This document shows positions 42,433 through 50,180 of a stretch of 64,000 nt of DNA, piece after piece; position 1 is the first letter of the stretch; each line of letters starts with the position of its first letter. The notes under the pieces are model-generated. The model had not been told where the DNA came from. It did not search any database and saw only the letters and a program-made list of their open reading frames with translations. The position numbers and the translations under genes are program-made. The stretch covers positions 62,001 through 126,000 of the forward strand of contig NZ_JAJQXW010000002.1 in the NCBI RefSeq assembly GCF_021246445.1, read 5' to 3'. Source of the stretch: Rhabdothermincola salaria. Lineage in GTDB: Bacteria > Actinomycetota > Acidimicrobiia > Acidimicrobiales > Acidimicrobilacustridaceae.

Positions 42433-43778
42433 CCGTGCCCCCCGCCCACGGCGGGCATGGCGCCGGTGTCGGCGTCCACGGACGGCACCGTGGCCCGCCT
42501 GCGGTCGCTGATGCGCAGGAGCAGGGCCAGCAGCACGTAGTTCACCACCAGCGACGAACCGCCGTAGGACATGAACGGCAAGGTGACGCCGGTGAGGGGG
42601 AGCAGGCGGGTGACGCCGCCGATGATGAGGAAGGCCTGCACGCCGAGCAGCAGGGTGAGCCCCGTGGCGAGGAGCTTGTCGAAGGCGTGCTCGGCCAGCG
42701 AGGCGATGCGCAGCCCGGCGCCGACCATCAACAAGAAGGCGACGATGACGACGGTGCCGCCCAGCAGGCCCAGCTGCTCGACCACCACGGCGAAGATGTA
42801 GTCGCTCTCGCTGGCCGGGATGCGCACCGAGCTGCCCAGCCCCAGGCCGGTGCCGGCCAGGCCACCGAACCCCATGGCGAAGAGGCCCTGGATGATCTGG
42901 TAGCCGGAGTCGCTCGGGTCCTGCCACGGGTCGAGCCAGATGTCGACGCGCTGGCGCACGTGGCTGAAGGCGGACCACGCGAACCAGGCCCCGGCCGCGA
43001 ACAGCCCGCCGCCGAGCACGAGGAACGAGGGTCTGTCCGTGGCCACCCAGAGCATCACCACGAACAGGGCGAAGAACATCAGCGAGGACCCCAGGTCCTT
43101 CTGGTACACCATCACCACCAGGGTCACGAGCCAGGCGATGACGACCGGACCGAGGTACTTGGGATCCGGGAGGCGAAGGGGGCCGAGCTTCCACACACTG
43201 GTGGCGATGAGCTCGCGCTGGTCGGCCAGATAGGCCGCGAAGAACAGCGCCAGCACCACCTTGGCCACCTCGCCGGGCTGGAAGTTGACCGGCCCGAGGC
43301 CCACCCAGATGCGGCTGCCGTTGATCTCCCTGCCGATGCCGGGGATGAGAGGCAACAGCAGCAGGCCGATGCCCACGAGGGCGAAGGTGTAGCGGTAGCG
43401 CTCGAGGTCGCGCGGGCGCTTCACCACCACGAGGGTGGCGATGAACGCCCCGACACCGATGGCGGTCCACAACGCCTGCTGGCGGGCGAGCTCCTCGCCG
43501 GAGGGCATGTTGGGCATCGGGGGCAGGCCGGCGATGAGCACGTAGCCGAGCCCGTTGAGCACGGCAGCGACGGGCAACAGGATCGGGTCGGCGTCCGGGG
43601 CCAGGCGACGCAGCGCCACGTGGGCCCCGAGCAGCAGGCCGAGCACGATCACGAGGAAGGGCACCACGTTGGCCGGGATGCGGGCCTCGGCCCCGAGGCT
43701 GGCGAGGACGTAGGCGCCGGCGGTGATGATGACGGCCAGGAGCATCAGCCCCAGCTCGGTGTTGCGCCGGTTGGTCAC
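42429..43778 (-). CDS. rodA: SEDS-family peptidoglycan glycosyltransferase (RodA/FtsW)
   Basis: A 449-residue polytopic membrane protein with about 10-12 helices. Family motifs are NGSRIWVGLGPVNFQPGE near residue 165, YQKDLGSSLMFF near 220 and LPFMSYGGSSLVV near 405. It polymerises lipid II and works with PbpA. GTGA overlaps join it to pstP and pbpA, showing tight co-translation. Confidence 0.94.
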   Translation of the reverse strand: MTNRRNTELGLMLLAVIITAGAYVLASLGAEARIPANVVPFLVIVLGLLLGAHVALRRLAPDADPILLPVAAVLNGLGYVLIAGLPPMPNMPSGEELARQQALWTAIGVGAFIATLVVVKRPRDLERYRYTFALVGIGLLLLPLIPGIGREINGSRIWVGLGPVNFQPGEVAKVVLALFFAAYLADQRELIATSVWKLGPLRLPDPKYLGPVVIAWLVTLVVMVYQKDLGSSLMFFALFVVMLWVATDRPSFLVLGGGLFAAGAWFAWSAFSHVRQRVDIWLDPWQDPSDSGYQIIQGLFAMGFGGLAGTGLGLGSSVRIPASESDYIFAVVVEQLGLLGGTVVIVAFLLMVGAGLRIASLAEHAFDKLLATGLTLLLGVQAFLIIGGVTRLLPLTGVTLPFMSYGGSSLVVNYVLLALLLRISDRRRATVPSVDADTGAMPAVGGGHG

Positions 43779-45070
43779 GGCACGATCACCGGCCCCAGGG
43801 TGACCGGGTCGGCGGGCTCGACGGGGACGGTGGTCGTGGTGGTGGTGGTGGTCGTCGTCGTGGTCGTCGTGGTCCGCTCGTACTGCTCGACGAGGTTGGC
43901 GACGTAGCGGCGGGCGTCGTCGAGGCTGGAGGTCTCGTGGCCGGCCTCGACGTCCTGGCGGAAGGCGGCCGGCACCTGGTCGGCGTCGAGCTCGGTGGTC
44001 TCGGCCAGCTCGGGCTGGATCCACAGCACCCCGCCGGGCTTGCCCCGGTAGATGGCGACCTGGTCGCCGTCGAGCGCCACGTAGTAGGTGCCCGTGCCGG
44101 CCCACACCACCGCGCCCACGGCCACGCCGACGACCGCCAACAGGGCCACCGCGAACACCGCCACCCGCCAGGTGACGCGGCTTCGGGGGCGGTCGAGGTC
44201 GCCTCGACCCTGCCCGTCGTCCGCGCCGCTGTCGGCGACCGCCGCCTCCTCCCCGTCCCCGTCGGGCGGCCCGGCACCATCGACGCGGTCCTCCCCAGCG
44301 ACGGCGGCGGTGATGCGGGTCGCCGGGCGGGCGCCGGAGGGACCGGGCCCGCCATCGGCGAGGACATCGACGACGAGGAGCGTGATGTTGTCGCGGCCAC
44401 CGCCCTCGAGAGCCAGACGGACGAGCTCGTGCGCTGCTTCCTGGGGATCGGCGAGTCGGCGCAGCGTGGCCGCCAGCCGGTTGTCGTCGACCTCGTTGAA
44501 GAGACCATCGCTGCACACCAGGTAGCGGTCGCCCTCGACCGGGGTGATCTCCCAGGAGTCCACCATCACCTTGGTGTCGATGCCGAGCGCCCGGGTGAGG
44601 ATGTTGCGTTGGGGGTGCACGGCGGCCTCGGCCCGGGTCAACCGGCCCTGGCGCTCCATGGTGGCCACCAGGCTGTGGTCCTCGGTGATCTGGGTGAGCT
44701 CGCCGTCGGACAGCAGGTAGAGGCGCGAGTCGCCCACGTTGACCACGGCGATGGCGTCGTTGCCGTCGTCGTCGACGAGGGCCATGGCGCACAACGTCGT
44801 GCCCATGCCCTCGAGGTCGGGGTCAGCGGTGGCTTCGGCCACCACGGCCTCGTTGGCGTCCTGGACGGCTTGCACCAGGACCTCGGTGCCGGCCGAGGTG
44901 AAGCGCTCCTGCACGGTGCGCACCGCCAGCTCGCTGGCCGTGGCCCCACCGCGGTGGCCGCCCATGCCGTCGGCGACGACGAACAGCCCGTCGACGGCCA
45001 GCAGCGCGTCCTCGTTGGCCTGACGCACCCTGCCGGTGTCGGTGGCCGAACCCCAGGCGAAGCGCGTCAC
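43775..45070 (-). CDS. pstP: PP2C-type Ser/Thr phosphatase
   Basis: A 431-residue phosphatase that opposes PknB. The N-terminal PP2C domain (about residues 5-235) has QANEDA, VVADGMGGH, GDSRLYL, and GRDNITLLVVD. An acidic linker, one membrane helix near 305-325 and an external domain follow. Like PknB it has a long poly-Thr run near the C-terminus, followed by Val/Pro-rich residues. Start and stop overlap fhaB and rodA by GTGA. Confidence 0.95.
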   Translation of the reverse strand: MTRFAWGSATDTGRVRQANEDALLAVDGLFVVADGMGGHRGGATASELAVRTVQERFTSAGTEVLVQAVQDANEAVVAEATADPDLEGMGTTLCAMALVDDDGNDAIAVVNVGDSRLYLLSDGELTQITEDHSLVATMERQGRLTRAEAAVHPQRNILTRALGIDTKVMVDSWEITPVEGDRYLVCSDGLFNEVDDNRLAATLRRLADPQEAAHELVRLALEGGGRDNITLLVVDVLADGGPGPSGARPATRITAAVAGEDRVDGAGPPDGDGEEAAVADSGADDGQGRGDLDRPRSRVTWRVAVFAVALLAVVGVAVGAVVWAGTGTYYVALDGDQVAIYRGKPGGVLWIQPELAETTELDADQVPAAFRQDVEAGHETSSLDDARRYVANLVEQYERTTTTTTTTTTTTTTTVPVEPADPVTLGPVIVP

Positions 45071-45552
45071 CGCAGTTCCAGCACCGTGTTGCCGACCTGG
45101 ACCCGGTCACCCCGCTGCACGACCATCGGGCCCGAGACCCGTTGGCGGTTCATCCAGGTGCCGTTGGTCGAGCCGAGGTCCTCGACCAGCCACTGCCCGT
45201 CGCGGGTGAAGACGCGGGCGTGGATCTGCGACACGTACGTGTCGTCCACGGTGATCTGACAACCGGCCGCCCGACCGATCGAGGCCTCGTTGCCCAGCGG
45301 GTAGGCGCGGCCCCGCTGGTCGGCGGGGTCCACCACCACCAGCTCGGGCACCGCCTTGGCCGCCTTCTCGGCCGCTTTGCGGGCCCGCCGGCCAGGCGGC
45401 GCCGCGGTCGGGCCGGCGGCCGGCGCAGCCGGGGCCGCAGTGGGTGCGGGTGTTCGCAGCTCGGCCCACACGGCGCGCAGCACACGGAAGAAGAACAGGT
45501 AGAGCAGCGCCAGCAGGCACAGCTTCAGGACGAAGAGCAGCTGGTCGGACAC
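45067..45552 (-). CDS. fhaB: FHA-domain membrane protein FhaB/FipA
   Basis: A 161-residue protein with an N-terminal membrane helix (LLFVLKLCLLALLYLFFF), an Ala/Pro linker and a C-terminal FHA domain (ASIGRAAGCQI, SQIHARVF, LGSTNGTWMN). FHA domains bind phosphothreonine; the mycobacterial homologue is a PknA/PknB substrate that links the kinases to FtsZ/FtsQ. It lies 4 nt after fhaA. Confidence 0.93.
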   Translation of the reverse strand: MSDQLLFVLKLCLLALLYLFFFRVLRAVWAELRTPAPTAAPAAPAAGPTAAPPGRRARKAAEKAAKAVPELVVVDPADQRGRAYPLGNEASIGRAAGCQITVDDTYVSQIHARVFTRDGQWLVEDLGSTNGTWMNRQRVSGPMVVQRGDRVQVGNTVLELR

Positions 45553-45556
45553 CCGG

Positions 45557-46216
45557 CTACGACGCCTGGAACGTGAGGCGGACGTTGCCGAAGCCGAGCT
45601 CGTCGCCGTCGCGGAGCTCCCGCTCGGTGACGCGCACCCCGTTGACCCGGGTGCCGTTGGTCGAGCCGAGGTCGACGACCACGAAGCCGTCGCCCCGCGA
45701 CTGGATCTCGGCGTGACGCCGGCTCACGTTGGGATCGACGACGGTGATGTCGCACTCCGGCAGGCGGCCGACGCTGATGGTGCCCTCCCGCAGGACGTAG
45801 CGCTCGCCGGTGGGCAACATGAGCGAGCCGGCGCCCGTGCCACCGGGGCCCTCGCGGAGCCGGGCGTCGATGTGGAAGGTGCCGGTGCGCTGTTCGGGGT
45901 CGACCACCAGCTCGGCCTCGACCGGGCCGAGGAACGCGTAGCCCTCGTCGCGGGCGTGCTCGCGAGCGGCGTCGCACAGCTCTCTACAGAGCGTGTCGGC
46001 GATGTCGGCGAAGCTGTCGTGGTCGTCGGTGGAGATGTGGATGGTGAAGGAGTTGGGGGCGACGACGCGGCCCCGGACGTCGACCGATCGGTGGTCGTCC
46101 ATCTCCCGCGTGAGGCGCCGCCCGATCTCGATCGGGCGCACGCCGCTCTTGAAGACCCGCGAGAACATGCCTTCCACGGCATGCTCGAGGCGGCGTTCGA
46201 AGCCCTTCAGTCCCAC
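45557..46216 (-). CDS. fhaA: FhaA: DUF3662-FHA protein (short form)
   Basis: A 219-residue protein with an N-terminal FhaA_N/DUF3662 domain (about residues 1-110, FERRLEHAVEGMFSRVFKSG start) and a C-terminal FHA domain (ISVGRLPECDI, SRRHAEIQ, LGSTNGTRVNG). Mycobacterial FhaA is over 500 residues because of a long Gly/Pro/Tyr linker that is missing here. It regulates cell-wall synthesis, including MviN/MurJ in mycobacteria. The GTG at 46216 is preceded by TAACGT and seven bases, so the whole operon probably starts leaderless here. Confidence 0.92.
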   Translation of the reverse strand: MGLKGFERRLEHAVEGMFSRVFKSGVRPIEIGRRLTREMDDHRSVDVRGRVVAPNSFTIHISTDDHDSFADIADTLCRELCDAAREHARDEGYAFLGPVEAELVVDPEQRTGTFHIDARLREGPGGTGAGSLMLPTGERYVLREGTISVGRLPECDITVVDPNVSRRHAEIQSRGDGFVVVDLGSTNGTRVNGVRVTERELRDGDELGFGNVRLTFQAS

Positions 46217-46229
46217 GGCCGACACGTTA
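46217..46229 (-). promoter_or_regulatory. Leaderless-type promoter of the fhaA-pknB operon (TAACGT, 7 nt to GTG)
   Basis: On the minus strand TAACGT-GTCGGCC-GTG. No ribosome site is present. It would be the operon's main promoter. Confidence 0.45.
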
Positions 46230-46339
46230 CCCAGGCTCTTGCGGCACCGGTCGCCACGGCTCCCTCCGACTCCCTGGCGCTGCCCCGCCACGACGATTCG
46301 TGGGGTCAGCCGGCTCCGGCTAGCCTGACGATTCCACTC

Positions 46340-46423
<84 letters not shown>

Positions 46424-46762
46424 CGACACGACGACGACGACACGACGACGACGGCGTCCTCAGGCTTCTGAGGGCCTCGCGCTCAGGCAACCGGGGCGGG
46501 GCTCGGTGACCGGCCGCTGGACAGCGTCTTGGACCGCCGGCGTTTGGCCATCGTCGGCCCACTCGGACTGGAGACCGGACCCAGGCGATCGGGCTGGTCC
46601 CTTCGCGTCCAACCATTCGTCGTACCTGCCCCGAATCAGGTCCTCCGCCGCCGCCAGTCCGCCGACCGGCCGAAGCGCCGGTGGGTGGTGCCCTCCCTCC
46701 GTGGCTGCGAGCGGCACCCCAGTCACGGGCGAGGAAATGATTGCCGTGCAAGAATGAGCGCC
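46424..46762. other. Gene-free stretch between tRNA-Leu and an SDR gene
   Basis: Starts with two perfect 14-bp units CGACACGACGACGA (46424-46451), then the repeat/hairpin at 46456-46479. Short open frames exist on both strands (for example 88 codons on the minus strand, 46460-46726), but they resemble no family I know and overlap each other, so no gene is called. A six-codon ORF with GAGGAA before it (46737-46757) ends inside ATGA at 46754. Confidence 0.5.
46456..46479. repeat. 24-nt repeat copy 1, contains a hairpin downstream of tRNA-Leu
   Basis: GTCCTCAGGC/TTCTGAGGGCCTCG matches 47785-47808 with one difference. Within it CCTCAG-GCTT-CTGAGG forms a 6-bp hairpin, a plausible tRNA terminator. 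Confidence 0.7.
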
Positions 46763-47605
46763 ATGGACGACGTGGGTCCCCTCGACTGCTTCGCCCCGGA
46801 CATCCTCGAAGGACAGACGGCGATCGTGACCGGCGGAGGCACAGGACTCGGGCGCGAGGTGGCACTCGCCCTCGCCCGGCTGGGCGCCGACCTCGTCATC
46901 GCATCGCGAGACCCTTCGAACCTGGAGGTCACCGCCCAGGAGATCGAGGCGTCGGGACGATCCTGCGTGGCCGTGCCCACCGACATCCGCGACACCGACG
47001 ACGTCGATCGACTCCGCGAGGCCGTGGTGGATCGGTTCGGCTCACCCCACATCCTCGTGAACAACGCCGGTGGCCAGTTCCCGGCCTATCCCGGCTCCAT
47101 CAGCGACCGCGGCTGGCGATCCGTGGTGGACCTCAACCTCAACGGGACATGGAACGTGATCAGTCGGATCGCGCCGCTCATGGTCGAGGCCGGCAGAGGT
47201 TCGATCGTCAACATCGTGCACATCTTCAGCTTCGAGCGCGGCGCGACAGCCTTCGTCCACTCGGGCGCAGCCAGGGCAGGCGTGGTCAACCTGACCCAGA
47301 GCCTGGCTCAGTTCGCCGGGAGGGCGGGCGTCCGGGTCAACGCCGTGGCCCCGGGCACGGTCGACACGGCGGGAATGCTCGACAACGAGGCTGGACCCAT
47401 AGAGGACATGGCGGGCCTGGCTGATCTGCTCGGTGACGTCGCCGCAGGGATCCCCGCAGGACGCATCGCCGAGACATCCGAGATCGCCTCTGCGATCGTC
47501 TTCCTCTGCACTCCCGCGAGCCGGTGGGTCAACGGCGTGGCCCTACGGGTCGACGGCGGGGAGTACGCCGGCCACTGGCCTGCCGTCGATCGTCCCGCCT
47601 GGTGA
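46763..47605 (+). CDS. SDR-family protein with altered catalytic residues
   Basis: A 280-residue SDR with TGGGTGLG near residue 22 and NNAGG near 97. At the Tyr-x3-Lys site it reads HSGAARAG: Tyr is replaced, as in dienoyl-CoA reductases, but the Lys is also changed to Arg, so normal catalysis is doubtful. The codons include AGA (47195), AGG and ATA (47399), which are rare in neighbouring genes, suggesting a different origin. ATG 46763 is chosen; ATG 46754 is equally open and overlaps a six-codon ORF. Confidence 0.8.
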   Translation: MDDVGPLDCFAPDILEGQTAIVTGGGTGLGREVALALARLGADLVIASRDPSNLEVTAQEIEASGRSCVAVPTDIRDTDDVDRLREAVVDRFGSPHILVNNAGGQFPAYPGSISDRGWRSVVDLNLNGTWNVISRIAPLMVEAGRGSIVNIVHIFSFERGATAFVHSGAARAGVVNLTQSLAQFAGRAGVRVNAVAPGTVDTAGMLDNEAGPIEDMAGLADLLGDVAAGIPAGRIAETSEIASAIVFLCTPASRWVNGVALRVDGGEYAGHWPAVDRPAW

Positions 47606-47658
47606 CGAACGAGCTGGCACGCAACGTCACGAACCCTGAGCTGCTCGGCCAGCTGTAG
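47602..47658 (+). pseudogene. Possible remnant of a TPP-dependent dehydrogenase E1-alpha start
   Basis: A GTG overlapping the SDR stop (GTGA) opens an 18-codon frame ending NPELLGQL then TAG. Reading on past the TAG gives RPMHRDRRV, which together recalls the LL-x-x-Y-R-x-M-x-R-I-R-R start of E1-alpha subunits with Tyr mutated to a stop. The match is short and may be chance. Confidence 0.2.
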
Positions 47659-47765
47659 CGGCCCATGCACCGGGATCGAAGGGTGTGAAGCGCCGGCTCC
47701 GGACGTGTGAAGGATCAATCGGCCTGGGCTGGCGACGCCAACGACAGCAGTCCGATTGCGGTTCT

Positions 47766-47792
47766 CTGAGGACCCCACGACGGGGTCCTCAG
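47766..47792. terminator. Strong bidirectional hairpin
   Basis: CTGAGGACCCC-ACGAC-GGGGTCCTCAG is a perfect 11-bp stem with a 5-nt loop followed by GTTTCT, between the SDR and the converging nitrilase-family gene. It overlaps the second 24-nt repeat copy. Confidence 0.75.
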
Positions 47793-47808
47793 GTTTCTGA
47801 GGGCCTCG
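47785..47808. repeat. 24-nt repeat copy 2
   Basis: Same 24-nt sequence as 46456-46479 with one C/T change. Together the copies flank the SDR gene and the possible remnant, 1.3 kb apart, in direct orientation. Confidence 0.7.
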
Positions 47809-47881
47809 GCTCCAGGAGTCCCCGGCGGAGCACCTCGCGTCTCACCATCTCCAGGACGTCGGAGCCCGGGTGGCCCGTCGG

Positions 47882-48802
47882 TCAGAGGCGCCCGAGCTCG
47901 TCGGCGACGAGTCGGGTGATGTCGCGCTGCGGCCCGAGTCGCCACTCGCGCCAGGGGAGCCAGTCGTACCAGCGGGCCAGGGCGCGGAAGTCGAGTTCGG
48001 CGCTGATGAGCTCCTCGTTCGCGCCGGCCTGGGCCAGCACCACGCCGAACCCGGGGAACTCGGGGCCACCGATCACGCTGCCCCCCGCCCAGGTCGGTGG
48101 GCCATGGGCGTCGCCCACCCGGTTGGCCGACGCCGCGAACACCAGGTTCTCCTGGGCCCGGACCAGCGTGGCGTGCTCGAGGTTCTGGCGGGCACGCGGG
48201 AGGTCGGACCGCCCGGTGGGGTTGACCAGCAACCGGGCTCCCTTGAGGGCGAGCACCCGGCACAGCTCGGGGTTGTTGTAGAAGTCGTAGCAGATGGAGA
48301 TCCCGATCGGGCCGAGCTCGGTGTCGAACACGGGCAGCGCGTCGCCGGGGGTGAAGCGGTCGGTCTCGAGCGGGATGCCGAGGTGCAGCTTGCGGTAGGT
48401 GCCCACCAGGCCCGAGGGAGCCACCACGTTGGCCGAGTTGTGGAGGACCCCGCGGTCGTGGGCGTCGGCTTCCTCGAAGCCGTAGATCACGTGCACGCCG
48501 AGCGAGCGGGCCGCCTCGGCGATGGTCCCGCAGGACGGGCCGTCGGCCACCTCCGCCTGCTCGAGGTGCCAACCGCACGGGGCATGGGCCGCCGCGCAGT
48601 CGGCGCACTCCCCCCACGTGCCGAGCGCCAGCTCGGGGAACACCACCAGGTCGGCCCCACCGGCGGCCGCCTCGCCCATGACGGACACGACCTTGGCGAC
48701 CGTCGCCTTCTTGTCCCGAGGGACCGACGCGAAGTTGGCGCAGGCCACGGTGACGACGCTGGGACCGAGAGCAGGATCGTCGGGACGCACGCGATCGATC
48801 AT
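47882..48802 (-). CDS. Carbon-nitrogen hydrolase (nitrilase superfamily)
   Basis: A 306-residue nitrilase-fold enzyme. The catalytic Glu is in VFPELALG near residue 47, Lys in YRKLHLG near 130 and Cys in SICYDFYNNPE near 165. It hydrolyses an amide, nitrile or carbamoyl bond; the substrate is unknown. The ATG at 48802 lacks a clear ribosome site. It is divergent from the DapB-like dehydrogenase at 48957. Confidence 0.9.
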   Translation of the reverse strand: MIDRVRPDDPALGPSVVTVACANFASVPRDKKATVAKVVSVMGEAAAGGADLVVFPELALGTWGECADCAAAHAPCGWHLEQAEVADGPSCGTIAEAARSLGVHVIYGFEEADAHDRGVLHNSANVVAPSGLVGTYRKLHLGIPLETDRFTPGDALPVFDTELGPIGISICYDFYNNPELCRVLALKGARLLVNPTGRSDLPRARQNLEHATLVRAQENLVFAASANRVGDAHGPPTWAGGSVIGGPEFPGFGVVLAQAGANEELISAELDFRALARWYDWLPWREWRLGPQRDITRLVADELGRL

Positions 48803-48956
48803 GGCAGAAGGCACCCGACGGCGATCGCGTCCGCCCCGAGCCCCCCGTCGAGCGGACCGGGACTTCTCCCGGCCCCGACGCACCTGCCGCGGGGAGCACA
48901 CCTCGGCGCAGTCGGCCAGACTGCCGGGCCAGGGGTTCCACGAGGTGAGGGGCACG

Positions 48957-50030
48957 ATGGCACGACGGGTGATCCAGTTCTCGACGGGCAACGTGGGGCG
49001 CCACGCCCTCAGGGCCCTGATCGAGCGACCCGACCTCGAGCTGGTGGGGGTCCACGCCTCGAGTCCCGACAAGATCGGGTGCGACGCCGCCCGGCTCTGC
49101 GGGCTCGACGAACCCACCGGCGTCATCGCCACCGACGACATCGAGGAGCTGCTGGCACTCGAAGCCGAGTGCGTCGTCTACACGTCCCAGGCCGAGATGC
49201 GCCCCCAGGAGGCGCTCGCCGAGCTCACCCGCTTCCTGCGGGCCGGCACCAACGTCGTGGCCACGTCACTCGTCTGGCTGATCTACCCGCCTCACGCCGA
49301 TGCCTGGCTGGTGAACCCGCTCACCGAGGCCTGCCTCGCGGGCGGCACCACCATGTACGTCAACGGCATCGACCCCGGGTTCTCGGGCGACGTCCTCGCC
49401 TTCGCCGCGTTGAGCCTCACCACCCGGGCCGACACCATCAGGGTCCAGGAGATCTGCGACTACGGCACCTACGACGACGCCGAGTTCACCGGTGCGGCCA
49501 TGGGCTTCGGCACCGACCCCGACCACACGCCGCTCATGTTCCACCCCGGCGTCCTCACGTCCATGTGGGGCGGCCCCGTCCGGCTGCTCGCCGACGAACT
49601 GGGCGTGGAGCTCGACGGCATCGAGGAGCACCTCGAGAAGTGGGTCACCCCCGAGCCCATCGACTGCACGATGATGAGAGTCGAGCCCGGCCGGGTGGCG
49701 GCCGTGCGCTTCTCGGTGGAGGGCATCGTCGACGGTCGCCCGGCCATCGTCATGGAGCACGTCAACCGACTCACCCCGGCGGCCGCCCCCGACTGGCCCT
49801 ACCCTCCGGAGGGACACCTCGGGGTCCACCGCTGCGTCGTCACCGGCGATCCCGGCATCGAGATCAACACCCACGTCGGCCTGGGCGACACCGACGTCAA
49901 CACCGCCGGCGTCATCGCCACCGCGGCCAAGGCCGTCAACGCCATCCAGGCCGTCTGCGACGCGCCACCGGGTCTGGTCTCGGTGCGCGACCTCCCGCTC
50001 GCCCAGGCCACCGGCCTGATGCACTCCTGA
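48957..50030 (+). CDS. DapB-like NAD(P)-dependent dehydrogenase
   Basis: A 357-residue protein with an N-terminal Rossmann fold (VIQFSTGNVGRHALRAL) like dihydrodipicolinate reductase and 2,4-diaminopentanoate dehydrogenase, and a large C-terminal substrate domain (NGIDPGFSGDVLAFAA near 140; GVHRCVVTGDPGIEI near 285). Actinobacteria carry many such paralogues near CoA-catabolic genes with unknown substrates. GAGG precedes the ATG. Confidence 0.85.
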   Translation: MARRVIQFSTGNVGRHALRALIERPDLELVGVHASSPDKIGCDAARLCGLDEPTGVIATDDIEELLALEAECVVYTSQAEMRPQEALAELTRFLRAGTNVVATSLVWLIYPPHADAWLVNPLTEACLAGGTTMYVNGIDPGFSGDVLAFAALSLTTRADTIRVQEICDYGTYDDAEFTGAAMGFGTDPDHTPLMFHPGVLTSMWGGPVRLLADELGVELDGIEEHLEKWVTPEPIDCTMMRVEPGRVAAVRFSVEGIVDGRPAIVMEHVNRLTPAAAPDWPYPPEGHLGVHRCVVTGDPGIEINTHVGLGDTDVNTAGVIATAAKAVNAIQAVCDAPPGLVSVRDLPLAQATGLMHS

Positions 50031-50107
50031 GGGCGCGAGCCCTCCACGGCCCAACGGTTGTGGCGATCGCCACGCCCGTCCCGGGAGGCGTCGGCTCGCC
50101 ACGTCAC

Positions 50108-50120
50108 TAGGTTCGGTCTC
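50108..50120 (+). promoter_or_regulatory. Leaderless-type promoter (TAGGTT, 7 nt to GTG)
   Basis: TAGGTT at 50108-50113 is followed by seven bases and a GTG at 50121 that opens the short upstream ORF. Spacing matches the other leaderless starts in this window. Confidence 0.45.
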
Positions 50121-50180
50121 GTGCCTCTCCCATCGGGGCGGCGCGGCTTCGCGCCCACACCCCTCTTCCAACCCGGATGA
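50121..50180 (+). CDS. 19-codon upstream ORF coupled to the MFS-hydrolase gene
   Basis: GTG at 50121 opens VPLPSGRRGFAPTPLFQPG and a TGA at 50178 that overlaps the ATG of the transporter (ATGA). The transporter has no ribosome site of its own, so re-initiation after this leaderless mini-ORF would explain its translation. Whether the peptide itself matters is unknown. Confidence 0.4.
   Translation: MPLPSGRRGFAPTPLFQPG

Noticed and set aside
46460-46726. 88-codon minus-strand frame between tRNA-Leu and the SDR
   Set aside because: Some helix-like composition but no start signal, no known family and overlap with other frames; left as undecided non-coding.
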